A stretch of DNA of 64,000 bases from Rubrivirga litoralis (GTDB lineage: Bacteria > Bacteroidota > Rhodothermia > Rhodothermales > Rubricoccaceae). Below the pieces are notes generated by a model, which saw only the letters and a list, made by a program, of their open reading frames with translations, had not been told where the DNA came from and did not search any database. A program made the translations under genes and the position numbers. Positions 7,544-15,789 of this stretch are shown here, one piece after another. Within the stretch, counting starts at the first letter, position 1; each line of letters begins with the position of its first letter. The DNA is taken from assembly GCF_031846415.1 (NCBI RefSeq), contig NZ_JAVRHT010000005.1, positions 52,771 to 116,770 on the forward strand, read 5' to 3'.

Positions 7544-8263
7544 CTAGAGGGTCGCCGTCGCCGGCTCGCCCTCCGGCGCCTTCGCGCCGGGCGGGTCGGT
7601 GCCCTGGAGCGCGTACACGTAGGCCAGCACCTGCGCGCGGGCCTCCTCGTCGAGCTGGTCCTTCATGGGCGGCATCCCCTGGGCCGGGAAGCCCTCGGCG
7701 ATCGACGTCCAGATCTGCTCGACGTCGGCCCCGTGGATCCAGTAGTCGTCGGTGAGGTTGGGGCCGATGACGCCCTGGCCGGCGTCGCCGTGGCACGCGG
7801 CGCAGATGGCGGCAAAGTCGGCGGCGCCGGCCTCGGCCATCTGGGCGTCGGCGGCGTACTCGCGGAGCGCGCCCGCGTCGGTCTTGAACGAGGGGCCGGT
7901 CGCGGCGTAGACCGCGCGGACCTCCTCGAGGCGCGCCCCGGCCTGGGCGTAGTCGTCGCCGTAGTCGTTGATCCAGTCGAACACGTGGACGCCCAGCATG
8001 TAGATCGGCGCGAACACGATGCCGGCCCAGAACAGCGCGACCCACCACCCGGGCATTGGGTTGTCGTACTCGCGGATGCCGTCGTAGGTGTGGCCCTGGA
8101 TCACGCGGTCGACGGCGTCCTCGCCGATGACGCCCTCGGGGAGCTCGGGGGCGCCCGGCTTGCGGAGCGGGGAGTCGGGGTCGGGCGCGGTCTCGGACAG
8201 CGCGTTGTCTCCGACGGCCCCCTCGGGGACGGCGTCGGACGGGGGCGGGGTGGGCTCAGGCAT
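7544..8263 (-). CDS. ccoP: cbb3 cytochrome c oxidase subunit III (CcoP), mono-heme form
   Basis: 239 residues from the ATG at 8263. The N-terminal FixP-type region has YDGIREYDNPMPGWWVALF, characteristic of CcoP, running into one transmembrane helix (about 72-92). One class I cytochrome c domain follows with CAACH at 154-158 and a Met ligand in GMPPMKD near 212-215. Proteobacterial CcoP has two such heme domains (about 300 residues); here only one CxxCH exists. It feeds electrons to CcoO/CcoN at the periplasmic face. The start overlaps the ccoQ-like gene by 8 bp. Confidence 0.9.
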   Translation of the reverse strand: MPEPTPPPSDAVPEGAVGDNALSETAPDPDSPLRKPGAPELPEGVIGEDAVDRVIQGHTYDGIREYDNPMPGWWVALFWAGIVFAPIYMLGVHVFDWINDYGDDYAQAGARLEEVRAVYAATGPSFKTDAGALREYAADAQMAEAGAADFAAICAACHGDAGQGVIGPNLTDDYWIHGADVEQIWTSIAEGFPAQGMPPMKDQLDEEARAQVLAYVYALQGTDPPGAKAPEGEPATATL

Positions 8264-8471
8264 GGTCGGTCTCCTCGGCGGTGCCGTTGCGCGGGGGCTC
8301 GGGGTAGAACTCGGCGGCGTCGTCGAGCGGCTGGCGCTTGATCTCCTCGCGCGTCCGCTTCGAGAGCGTGAACGCGTACACGACGACGAGCAGGAAGGCC
8401 ACGACGAAGGCCACGACGGCGACCTCGGCGAGGGCGCCGGTCTGCAAGGCGCGGACGGTCTCTTTCCACAT
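8256..8471 (-). CDS. ccoQ: CcoQ-like cbb3 oxidase subunit
   Basis: 71 residues from the ATG at 8471. One helix (about residues 15-37) precedes a cytoplasmic tail beginning with a basic TLSKRTREEIKRQPLDD stretch, matching the size and layout of CcoQ/FixQ (helix then ...R..  ..  P..  D). It lies between ccoO and ccoP, 7 nt after the ccoO stop and overlapping ccoP. Subunit identity rests on position and topology more than on strong sequence motifs. Confidence 0.8.
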   Translation of the reverse strand: MWKETVRALQTGALAEVAVVAFVVAFLLVVVYAFTLSKRTREEIKRQPLDDAAEFYPEPPRNGTAEETDHA

Positions 8472-8478
8472 GGCGCGG

Positions 8479-9300
8479 CTAGGGGGCGGGGTCGGGGATG
8501 GGGTCGGGGTCCTCGAGCACGGGCGGCCGGCGCTCGGGCGGCAGCACGGTCTGCTCGATCTCGCGGACCTCGTGGGCCTCGAGCTCCGTCTCGCCCCGGT
8601 CGAGGTCGGGGTCGAGCGCGCGGGCGCGGTCGACGCCCAGGCGCTGGAGGTAGGCCACGACCGCCATGATCTCGCGGTCCGACAGCCCCTCCGGCCCGCC
8701 CTGGCTCTCGACCTCGGCCGCGATGGCCTCGGCCTGGGCGTGGGCGAGGGCCGCGGCGTTCTCGATCTCGGCGTCGGTGTAGGGCACGCCCAGCCGCCGG
8801 AGCCCGCGCATGTTGCCCGCGACGTCGTCGAGGTCGAGCCGCTTCGTGAGCATGTGCGGGTAGGGCGGCATGATCGAGCGCGGGCTCGTGTTCCGCGGGT
8901 TGTCCATGTGCCGGACGTGCCACAGGTGGGGGTACTTGCCGCCGACGCGGGCGAGGTCGGGGCCGGTCCGCTTCGAGCCCCACAGGTGCGGCGTCTCGTA
9001 GGCGCCCTCCTCGGGGACCGAGTACGGCCCGTAGCGGATGACCTCGTCCTGGAACGGCCGGATTTGCTGGCTGTGGCAGTTGTTGCAGCCCTCGGCGATG
9101 TAGACGTCGCGGCCGACCAGCTCGAGCGGCGTGTACGGCTCGAGCGTGGCGAGCGGCTCGACCGCCCCGCCCACGAGGAACAGCGGGGCAAACTCGACGA
9201 CGGTCCCCACGAGGATGGCGACGGTCGTGAGCACGGTAAAGACGAGGGGCCACCCTTCGAGGCGGCGGTGGGCGCCGTTGGCCCGGAAAAAGCGTTTCAT
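8479..9300 (-). CDS. ccoO: cbb3 cytochrome c oxidase subunit II (CcoO)
   Basis: 273 residues. One N-terminal signal-anchor helix (about 20-45), then a periplasmic mono-heme cytochrome c domain with CNNCH at 72-76 preceded by GRDVYIAEG, the standard FixO motif. The axial Met lies in the RSIMPPYPHML segment, and ALAHAQAEAIAAEV and MAVVAYLQRLG helices follow. It accepts electrons from CcoP and passes them to CcoN. It is encoded 72 nt after ccoN in the usual N-O-Q-P order. Length is slightly above the usual 200-240 because of an acidic/Pro-rich tail. Confidence 0.95.
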   Translation of the reverse strand: MKRFFRANGAHRRLEGWPLVFTVLTTVAILVGTVVEFAPLFLVGGAVEPLATLEPYTPLELVGRDVYIAEGCNNCHSQQIRPFQDEVIRYGPYSVPEEGAYETPHLWGSKRTGPDLARVGGKYPHLWHVRHMDNPRNTSPRSIMPPYPHMLTKRLDLDDVAGNMRGLRRLGVPYTDAEIENAAALAHAQAEAIAAEVESQGGPEGLSDREIMAVVAYLQRLGVDRARALDPDLDRGETELEAHEVREIEQTVLPPERRPPVLEDPDPIPDPAP

Positions 9301-9340
9301 GTCGGAGGGGGCGGGGCGGGGCGGCGGGCCACAGGCTCCA

Positions 9341-9360
9341 CCCCGCCCACGAGGGCGGGG
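9341..9360. terminator. GGGCGGGG-armed hairpin after ccoN
   Basis: Arms CCCCGCCC (9341-9348) and GGGCGGGG (9353-9360) with a 4-nt loop, 12 nt past the ccoN stop and before ccoO. In this position it could attenuate rather than end transcription, raising CcoN over the other subunits. Confidence 0.4.
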
Positions 9361-9372
9361 CGGGCGGGTGGG

Positions 9373-10923
9373 CTAGGCGAGGGCGGGCGTGCCGCCGGCC
9401 TGCCCGTCGCCGCCGGCGCCCACGCGGCGCGGGACGGCCACGGCCGGGTCGGGCAGCTGGTCCGGCGCCCGCCGCGTGGTCATGAACAGGTTGAACAGCA
9501 TGAGCACCACCCCGCCCAGGTACATCAGCCCACCGATAAGGCGCACCCAGTACATCGGGATCACCTGGACCACGGACTCGACGAAGTCGGGGTAGAGCAG
9601 GCGGCCGGCGTCGTCGTAGGCCCGCCACATGAGGCCCTGCGTGATCCCCGACGTGTACATGGCCAGGATGTAGAGGAGGATGCCGACGGTCCCGATCCAG
9701 AAGTGCCAGTTGGCCAGCTTCTGGCTCCACAGCGGCGTCCGCCACAGGCGCGGGACGAGCCAGTAGATCATCCCGAAGGTCATGAACCCGTTCCACCCGA
9801 GGGCGCCCGAGTGGACGTGCGCGATGTTCCAGTCGGTGTAGTGGCTGAGCGCGTTGACCGTCTTCACGCTCAGCGCCGGCCCCTCGAACGTGGCCATGCC
9901 GTAGAACGTGATCCCGACCACGAACATCTTGAGCACGACCGAGTCGCGGAGCTTGTACCACGCGCCGCGGAGCGTGAACAGGCCGTTGATCATGCCGCCC
10001 CACGACGGCATCCACAGCATGACGCTAAAGACCATCCCCAGCGTCGCCGCCCACTCGGGCACCGACGTGTACTGGAGGTGGTGCGGGCCGGCCCAGATGT
10101 AGATGAACACGAGCGACCAGAAGTGGACGATCGAGAGCCGGTACGAGAACACGGGCCGCTCCGCTGCCTTCGGCAGGAAGTAGTACATGAGCCCCAGGAA
10201 GGGCGTCGTGAGGAAGAAGGCGACCGCGTTGTGGCCGTACCACCACTGCACGAGCGCGTCCTGGATCCCCATGTAGATGGGGTAGCTCTTGAACATCCCC
10301 ACGGGGAGCGCCAGCGAGTTCCCGATGTGGAGCACGGCGATCGTCACGATCGTCGCGATGTAGAACCACAGCGCGACGTACATGTGCTTTACGCGCCGCC
10401 GCCAGAGCGTCCCGAAAAAGTTGACGGCGAACACGACCCAGATCACGGTGATCGCGATGTCGATGGGCCACTCGAGCTCGGCGTACTCCTTCGAGGTGTT
10501 GAACCCCATCGGCAGCGTGATGGCCGCCGACACGATGATGGCCTGCCACCCCCAGAAGTGGATGCGGCTCATGGCGTCCGAGAACATCCGCGCCTTGCAC
10601 AGCCGCTGCGTGCTGTAGTAGATGGCCGCGAAGATCGAGTTGCCGGCGAAGGCGAAGATGACCGCGTTCGTGTGCAGCGGCCGCAACCGCCCGAACGAGA
10701 GGTACTCGCCCAGGTTGGCCTCGGGGAACGGGAGCTGGAGCGCGATGAGCGCGCCGACGAGCATCCCGACGAGCCCCCAGATGGACGTCGCGATGACGAA
10801 CCACCGGACGATCTGGTCGTCGTAGGTGAACACCTCGAACCGGGCCGAACGGTCGGCTTCGGCGGTCGAGGGGGCCGCCGGCGCGGCGGAGGACGCGGGT
10901 CCCGCGGGCGGGATCTGAGACAT
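9373..10923 (-). CDS. ccoN: cbb3 cytochrome c oxidase catalytic subunit I (CcoN)
   Basis: 516 residues from the ATG at 10923. Heme-copper oxidase core of about 12 helices. Visible landmarks are the low-spin heme His in RPLHTNAVIFAFAGN, the Cu_B/heme b3 region in WYGHNAVAFFLT and GPHHLQYTSVPEWA, and the HVHSGALGWNG ligands. This spacing is that of the C-type (cbb3) family, not aa3. It reduces O2 with high affinity at the cytoplasmic membrane and pumps protons. First gene of the ccoNOQP operon; upstream lies a 252-bp gap before the USP cluster. Confidence 0.96.
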   Translation of the reverse strand: MSQIPPAGPASSAAPAAPSTAEADRSARFEVFTYDDQIVRWFVIATSIWGLVGMLVGALIALQLPFPEANLGEYLSFGRLRPLHTNAVIFAFAGNSIFAAIYYSTQRLCKARMFSDAMSRIHFWGWQAIIVSAAITLPMGFNTSKEYAELEWPIDIAITVIWVVFAVNFFGTLWRRRVKHMYVALWFYIATIVTIAVLHIGNSLALPVGMFKSYPIYMGIQDALVQWWYGHNAVAFFLTTPFLGLMYYFLPKAAERPVFSYRLSIVHFWSLVFIYIWAGPHHLQYTSVPEWAATLGMVFSVMLWMPSWGGMINGLFTLRGAWYKLRDSVVLKMFVVGITFYGMATFEGPALSVKTVNALSHYTDWNIAHVHSGALGWNGFMTFGMIYWLVPRLWRTPLWSQKLANWHFWIGTVGILLYILAMYTSGITQGLMWRAYDDAGRLLYPDFVESVVQVIPMYWVRLIGGLMYLGGVVLMLFNLFMTTRRAPDQLPDPAVAVPRRVGAGGDGQAGGTPALA

Positions 10924-11175
10924 CGGGGGCGGGGACGGGTGACGGCCCAAGGTGACCGCGGGCGGGGTGGCGGGGCGGCGGCGGCTCCCGTCCCCGCTCG
11001 CCGTCCACGCCCGGCGCGTCGTGTGGGGGCGGCCCCTACGCCGACCGCCCCGCCCGGGCGCGCGAGCGTTGGGCGGGGCGGCGGGAGGCGGGGCGGGGCT
11101 TGGGCGCTCACCCGCTGAGGGCACTTCCTCTTCTCCTCTCTTCCTCCCCAACCGGGCGGGGCGGCCAAAGCCGGG

Positions 11176-12015
11176 TCAGCGGGCGGGGCGGACGACGAGG
11201 ACGGGGCACCGGACCTGGCGGAGCGTGGCCTCGGCGACGCTCCCGAACACGGCACGCGCCAACCCGCCCCGCCCGTGCGTGCCCATGACCACGGCGCCGG
11301 CGTCCTCGGCGTGGCGGGCGATCTCGGCGGCCGGGTCGCCCTCGGCCAGGTGCGCGGCCACGTCGCCGGCGCCCGCGTCGCGCGCGAACGCCCGGAGCGC
11401 CTCGGACGAAGGCGGGTCGCCCTCGGCGTCCGCGTGCGCCAAGCCGTCAGCGACGTGGAGCACCTCGATCGCGGCGCCGTAGAGGTCGGCGAGCGACCGC
11501 GCCACGGCGAGCGCCCGGGCGCTGTGGTCGGAAAAGTCGACGGGGACCAGGACCGGGCGCTCGGCACCGGGCGTCCGGTCGGGGCTCCGGTTGGGGACGA
11601 CGAGGGCGGGGCACGCCGAGCGGCGCACGACGGTCTCGGCCACGCTCCCCAGCCGGAACCGCTGGACGCCCTGCCGGCCGCTCGTCCCCAGGACGACCGT
11701 GCCCGCGCCTACGTCGTCCGCGTAGCGCACGACCTCGGCGGCCGGGTCCGAGCCGCGGGCGACGGCGATGTGAGGCGCGATCTCGGCGCAGGCGCCGGCC
11801 CCGAGGGCGCGGTCGACCGTCACCTCGACGACGGCGCGGACGGCGGCCTCGGGGTCGCTCGGCGCCCGGTACACGTCGGGGGCGTCGGGCGGCCGCGCGG
11901 TGACGAGGTGGAGCGTCCCCCCCGCCCGAGCGGCCAGGTCGACGGCGGCGACGAGGGCGGGTTCGGACTCGGGGGCGAGGTCGAAGGCGAGGACGACGGG
12001 CGCAAGGTCGGGCAT
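11176..12015 (-). CDS. Universal stress protein, two UspA domains
   Basis: 279 residues from the ATG at 12015. Domain 1 (about 3-145) ends in GTSGRQGVQRFRLGS and domain 2 (about 150-279) in GTHGRGGLARAVFGS, both satisfying the ATP-binding pattern GxxGx9GS. Tandem USPs act as cytosolic nucleotide-binding stress or energy sensors. Several are induced by hypoxia in mycobacteria. First of seven USP genes between the cbb3 operon and the BLUF gene. All share the opening hydrophobic strand VVxAxDLxPxSExAL. The start choice places this strand at the N-terminus. Confidence 0.92.
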   Translation of the reverse strand: MPDLAPVVLAFDLAPESEPALVAAVDLAARAGGTLHLVTARPPDAPDVYRAPSDPEAAVRAVVEVTVDRALGAGACAEIAPHIAVARGSDPAAEVVRYADDVGAGTVVLGTSGRQGVQRFRLGSVAETVVRRSACPALVVPNRSPDRTPGAERPVLVPVDFSDHSARALAVARSLADLYGAAIEVLHVADGLAHADAEGDPPSSEALRAFARDAGAGDVAAHLAEGDPAAEIARHAEDAGAVVMGTHGRGGLARAVFGSVAEATLRQVRCPVLVVRPAR

Positions 12016-12172
12016 AGGGCGGCGGCGGGCGGGGCGGCAACGTCGGCGCCACCGGCCCGCGCCGCCGCGCGCCGCGCCCGCGGCCTCGCGTGGTCCGCGC
12101 CCCAACTCGCGTGGCGGGGCGGCCCCTACGCCGGCCGCCCCGCCCGGGCGTCCGCCCCGCCCTCAACGCCAA

Positions 12173-12209
12173 CCGCCCCGCCCGGGCGTGCGGGCGCCGG
12201 GCGGGGCGG
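12173..12209. terminator. CCGCCCCGCCC/GGGCGGGGCGG hairpin after USP-DUF5335 gene
   Basis: Perfect 11-bp arms at 12173-12183 and 12199-12209, with further G-C pairing possible inside the 15-nt loop. It lies 33 nt beyond the stop of the leftward gene. No T-run. Confidence 0.45.
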
Positions 12210-12242
12210 CCCTCGAACCGAGGCGGGGTCTCCCCCGCCCCG

Positions 12243-13457
12243 TCAGGCCGCGTCGGTGGGCCGGACCACGATCCGCTCGCGCGTGCCGTCGGGGCCGACC
12301 ACGTCGAGCGCCCACGGCCCCGGCGCCTCCGGGTCGAGCGCGGCGTCGAGCGTCCACGCGCCGGCCTCGGAGCGGACGGCGAACGGCCGCGCGACGCGGT
12401 GCTCGGCGCCCTCCGCCATCACGTCGATCGCGTCCTCGCGCGGGTCGTACGTGATGCCGACGAGCGGGACGGCCTGCAAGACCGGGCCGGCCGCGTCCGG
12501 CGAGACGACGTCGACCGAGACCTCGTGGGGCGACCCGGCCGCCCGCCGCGACAAGGCGTCGAACAGGTCGGGCCAGTCGGCGCGCGGGACGGCCAGGGGC
12601 GGGGCGGCCTCGGCGCGGGCGCCCCCCGCGCCCCCGATGCGGAGCGTGAGGACCGGGCACGGCGCGCGGCGGGCGACCTCCTCGGCCACGCTCCCCAACA
12701 GCCACCGGCTCAGCCCGCGGCGGCCGTGGCTGGCCTGGACCACGAGCCCGGCGCCCAGTTCGGCGGCCGCGTCGAGGACGGCGTGCGCGGCGATCCCGTG
12801 GCGGACCTCGACGTCGACCGGCACCGGGCCGTCGGCGTAGGGCGCGACCCAGCGGCGGAGCGTGCCCGTGACGCGGTCGTTGAGCGCCGCCAGGTCGACG
12901 GCCCCGAACGTCATGCCGTAGGGGGCCGGCACCTGGACCGGCTCGACCACGTGGAGCGCCACGACGCGCGTCCCGCGCTCCTCGGCCAGCGCGACCGCCG
13001 TCTCCAGCGCGAGGTCCGAGGCCGACTCGAAGGCGAGCGGGGCCAGGACCGGGCCGCCCCGCTCGGCGTCGGCCTCCGGCCCGACCGTGAGCACGGGGCA
13101 GTCGGCCTGGCGGAGCACGTCCTCGGCCGTCGAGCCCAGCGTCAGCCGGTTCCAGCCCGACCGGCCGTGCGAGCCCATCACCACGACGTCGGCGTCGACC
13201 TCGCCCGCGTAGCGGACGATGGCGTCGGCGGCCGTGGGCGCGCGGCGCGTGGCCTCGACGACGCCGTCGGCCTCGGCCGTGGAGTCGGTGCCCGACGGGT
13301 CCGCGAGGGCCGGCGGGATGATCTGGACGCGGAGCACGTGGAGCGTGGCCCCGTGGCGCTCGGCCAGGCGCTCGGCGAGCGGGCGGGCCGCCTCGGCGGC
13401 CGGCGAGTCGTCGGTCGGGAACAGGACGGTCTGGACGTGGAACCGGAAGGACGACAT
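12243..13457 (-). CDS. Universal stress protein fused to a C-terminal DUF5335-like domain
   Basis: 404 residues from the ATG at 13457. UspA domain 1 (about 5-150) has GSHGRSGWNRLTLGS. Domain 2 (about 155-300) has ASHGRRGLSRWLLGS, where the first Gly of the nucleotide loop is Ala. A third region (about 310-404) is not a USP. It has LVGITYDPREDAIDV and HRVARPFAVRSE strands ending in a basic VVRP segment, like the small DUF5335 proteins found near USP genes. The fusion suggests that the DUF5335 module works with USPs. It follows USP gene 3 by 65 bp in the same direction. Confidence 0.88.
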   Translation of the reverse strand: MSSFRFHVQTVLFPTDDSPAAEAARPLAERLAERHGATLHVLRVQIIPPALADPSGTDSTAEADGVVEATRRAPTAADAIVRYAGEVDADVVVMGSHGRSGWNRLTLGSTAEDVLRQADCPVLTVGPEADAERGGPVLAPLAFESASDLALETAVALAEERGTRVVALHVVEPVQVPAPYGMTFGAVDLAALNDRVTGTLRRWVAPYADGPVPVDVEVRHGIAAHAVLDAAAELGAGLVVQASHGRRGLSRWLLGSVAEEVARRAPCPVLTLRIGGAGGARAEAAPPLAVPRADWPDLFDALSRRAAGSPHEVSVDVVSPDAAGPVLQAVPLVGITYDPREDAIDVMAEGAEHRVARPFAVRSEAGAWTLDAALDPEAPGPWALDVVGPDGTRERIVVRPTDAA

Positions 13458-13486
13458 GGATCGGAGAGGAGAGAGAGGAAAAAAGC

Positions 13487-13523
13487 GCCCGCCCCGCCCT
13501 CGGAGCGGGCGGGCGGGGCGGGC
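13487..13523. terminator. 13-bp-armed GC hairpin at USP3 stop codon
   Basis: Perfect arms GCCCGCCCCGCCC (13487-13499) and its complement (13511-13523), loop 11 nt. The right arm touches the stop codon at 13523-13525 of the leftward USP gene. On that strand the hairpin is followed by CTTTTTTCC, the only T-rich tail seen after such a hairpin here, so it is the best candidate for a classical intrinsic terminator. Confidence 0.6.
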
Positions 13524-14425
13524 TAGTCCGAGGCGAGCGTCGGGCGGGGCGGGGCGGCGCCCAGCCGCTCGGTCTGCTTGAGCGTGAGGACCGGGCAGGG
13601 AGCGCGGCGGAGCGACGCCTCGGCCACGCTCCCGATGACGGCGTGGGCGATGCCCGTGCGCCCGTGCGTGCCCAGGACGAGGGCGCCGGCGCCCCGCTCG
13701 GCCGCCCACGCCGGGACCGCCCGCGACGGCGCCCCGCGCACGACGTGGAGGGCCGCCGGCTCCGGGCCGGGCACCGACCGGGCAAACTCGGCCAGCCGCT
13801 CGCGGACCTCGGCGTCCGAGTCCGCCCCGGCGCCGCGGGCGGGGCGGCGCGCGTGGACGAGCTCGACGGCCGCCCCGTAGAGCTCGGCCAGCGCGTAGCC
13901 CGCGGCGAGCGCCGTCCGGCTCCGCTCCGAAAAGTCGACGGCGACCACGACCGGCGCCTCGGGCGACGGGGGCGGGGCGGCGCCCCGCGACGGGACCGTC
14001 AGGACCGGGCACGGCGCCGCCGCCACGACGGCCTCAGCCACGCTCCCCAGCAGGAGCCGAGCCACCCCGCCCCGCCCGTGCGTGCCGACCACGAGGAGGT
14101 CGGCGCCGGCCTCGGCCGCGTAGCGCAGGACGGCCGCCGGCGCCGTCACGTCGCGGACCACGGCGACCGTCGGACCGAGCCGGTCCAGCGCCTGGGGGCC
14201 GTCCAGCCCCAGGGCGTCGGCGGCGAACCGCTCGACGCGGACGCGGAGCGCGCTCGACGGCGAGGCGTCGGGGGCGCCGTCGCCCGACGACCGGAACAGG
14301 ACGTCGGCGTGGAGCAGGTGGAGCGTAGCGCCCGACCGCTCGGCGAGGTCGGACGCTCGCACGAGGGCGGCCTCCGAACCGGGCGAGAGGTCGAGGGCGA
14401 CGACGACAGTGCGGAGGTGGAGCAT
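13523..14425 (-). CDS. Universal stress protein, two UspA domains
   Basis: 300 residues, ATG at 14425. Domain 1 (about 3-150) carries GTHGRGGVARLLLGS, domain 2 (about 160-290) GTHGRTGIAHAVIGS. Both keep the ATP-binding loop. Starts with VVVALDLSPGSEAALV and has a VVAVDFSERSRTAL strand at the start of domain 2, as in its paralogues. Probably a cytosolic ATP-binding stress protein. The hairpin at 13487-13523 separates it from the next USP gene. Confidence 0.92.
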   Translation of the reverse strand: MLHLRTVVVALDLSPGSEAALVRASDLAERSGATLHLLHADVLFRSSGDGAPDASPSSALRVRVERFAADALGLDGPQALDRLGPTVAVVRDVTAPAAVLRYAAEAGADLLVVGTHGRGGVARLLLGSVAEAVVAAAPCPVLTVPSRGAAPPPSPEAPVVVAVDFSERSRTALAAGYALAELYGAAVELVHARRPARGAGADSDAEVRERLAEFARSVPGPEPAALHVVRGAPSRAVPAWAAERGAGALVLGTHGRTGIAHAVIGSVAEASLRRAPCPVLTLKQTERLGAAPPRPTLASD

Positions 14426-14592
14426 AGGCGGGGCGGCGGTCCACAGGCGGATCGGCCTGGAGCGAGGATCGGTGCGCGTCGCCGTCCGCCCTGCCGGACG
14501 GCGGCGGCCGGTCGGGGCGGCCCGCCCCGCCCCAGAGTGCGGGGGCCGCCCCTACAGACGGGCTCCACACGCGGGCTCTATACGTGCGGGCT

Positions 14593-15567
14593 CTACGCGT
14601 AGGGCGGGGCGGCGGCCTCGTAGCTCCGGCCGTCGACGTCGGCCGCGTCGAGCGGGCCGGGCGCGGCCGACCGCCGGGCGACGAGCACGGGGCACCGCGC
14701 CCGCCGCGCGACGCCCTCGGCGACGCTCCCGAGCAGCCGGTCGAACACGGGCCGCTCGGCGTGGGGGCCGACCAGGATGAGGTCGTCGCCCAGCGCCTCG
14801 GCCACGCGCGCGACCGTCCGGGCCGCCTTGCCGCGCTCGATGTAGCGGGCCACGGGCACGCCCGGCACCTCGGCGGCGACGTCGTCTGCCAGCTCGTGGA
14901 GGGCGACCTCGGCCCGCTCGCGGATCGTGGGGGCCACGTCGACGAGGGTCTCGTCGAGCCAGCGGAGCGGGTGCGGGAGCGGCTCCAGGACGTGGACGAG
15001 GTCGACGCCCTCGGCGCCCAGGTCGCGGGCGAGGCGGAGGGCGACGAGGGCCAGCGGCCGCGACGCCGACGAAAAGTCGACGGGCGCGAGGACGCGGCGG
15101 GGCGGGGCGGCCGAAAACGGCGCCTCGTCGCGGTGGGGCACGAGGAGCACGTCGCACGGGGCCGTCTGGACGACCTCGCCGGCGACGGAGCCCAGGACGT
15201 GGCGCCGGGGCCGCCGGCCGCACGTGCCCATCACCACCAGCCCCGCCTCGACGTCCCGGACGTAGCCCAGGACGTCGGCGGCCGGCACGTTGCCGTGGCG
15301 GACCGCCAGCACGACCTCGCCCTCGGCGCCGGCCTCCGCGACGACGGCTCGCAGCGCCGCCTGCGCGCGGGCTGCCTCGTCGGCCTCCTCCTCGCCCGCC
15401 GTCAGCGCCTCGCTGTCCGCCTCGAACCGCCCGGCGTCCGGCCACGCGACGACGTGGAGGAGGTGGACGGGTGCGCCGGTCGCCCGCGACATGCGCAGCG
15501 CGTAGCGCAGCGCCTCGGCGGCGGCAGCGGACAGGTCGGTGGGGACGACGAGGGGCGGGGTGGGCAC
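14593..15567 (-). CDS. Universal stress protein with degenerate nucleotide loops
   Basis: 324 residues from a GTG at 15567 (the earlier in-frame starts run through repeat-like sequence). Two UspA domains, about 3-155 and 165-310. The first loop reads GTCGRRPRRHVLGS, one residue shorter than GxxGx9GS. The second reads GPHAERPVFDRLLGS, with Ala for the second Gly. ATP binding is therefore doubtful, and the protein may act as a non-ATP-binding UspA-like partner. It is divergent from the rightward USP gene at 15790, sharing a 222-bp gap. Confidence 0.88.
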   Translation of the reverse strand: MPTPPLVVPTDLSAAAAEALRYALRMSRATGAPVHLLHVVAWPDAGRFEADSEALTAGEEEADEAARAQAALRAVVAEAGAEGEVVLAVRHGNVPAADVLGYVRDVEAGLVVMGTCGRRPRRHVLGSVAGEVVQTAPCDVLLVPHRDEAPFSAAPPRRVLAPVDFSSASRPLALVALRLARDLGAEGVDLVHVLEPLPHPLRWLDETLVDVAPTIRERAEVALHELADDVAAEVPGVPVARYIERGKAARTVARVAEALGDDLILVGPHAERPVFDRLLGSVAEGVARRARCPVLVARRSAAPGPLDAADVDGRSYEAAAPPYA

Positions 15568-15759
15568 GGGGCGGGGTGGCAGCGTTCCAGCCAACGTGCG
15601 ACCGCGAGCCGGGCGCGGCCGCCGGGCCGCCCCGCCCCCGCGCGCCGGGCGGCGCCCCACGCGGCCGGCTCGTGGCGAGGCCGCGCCCCACAGGCCACCC
15701 CGGAGACGAACGCCCGCCGCCGCCCGCCCTCCCCTACACCGGGCGGGGCGGAACCGTCG

Positions 15760-15767
15760 TACGCTGC
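15760..15767 (+). promoter_or_regulatory. Possible -7 element (TACGCTGC) for rightward USP
   Basis: TACGCTGCGGG lies 22 bases before the ATG at 15790 and matches the GC-shifted box TAnnYTGCGGG seen before the BLUF gene and the 23.2-kb secreted protein. Confidence 0.35.
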
Positions 15768-15789
15768 GGGCCACCCCGCCCCCGCCGCC

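Noticed and set aside
8338..11118. 926-residue plus-strand ORF across ccoN/ccoO
   Set aside because: Shadow of the cco genes; the product is low-complexity Arg/Asp/Val with no domain.
14584..15789. Long N-terminal extension of the rightward USP
   Set aside because: The extension is antisense to another USP gene and the true UspA fold begins at the ATG at 15790.
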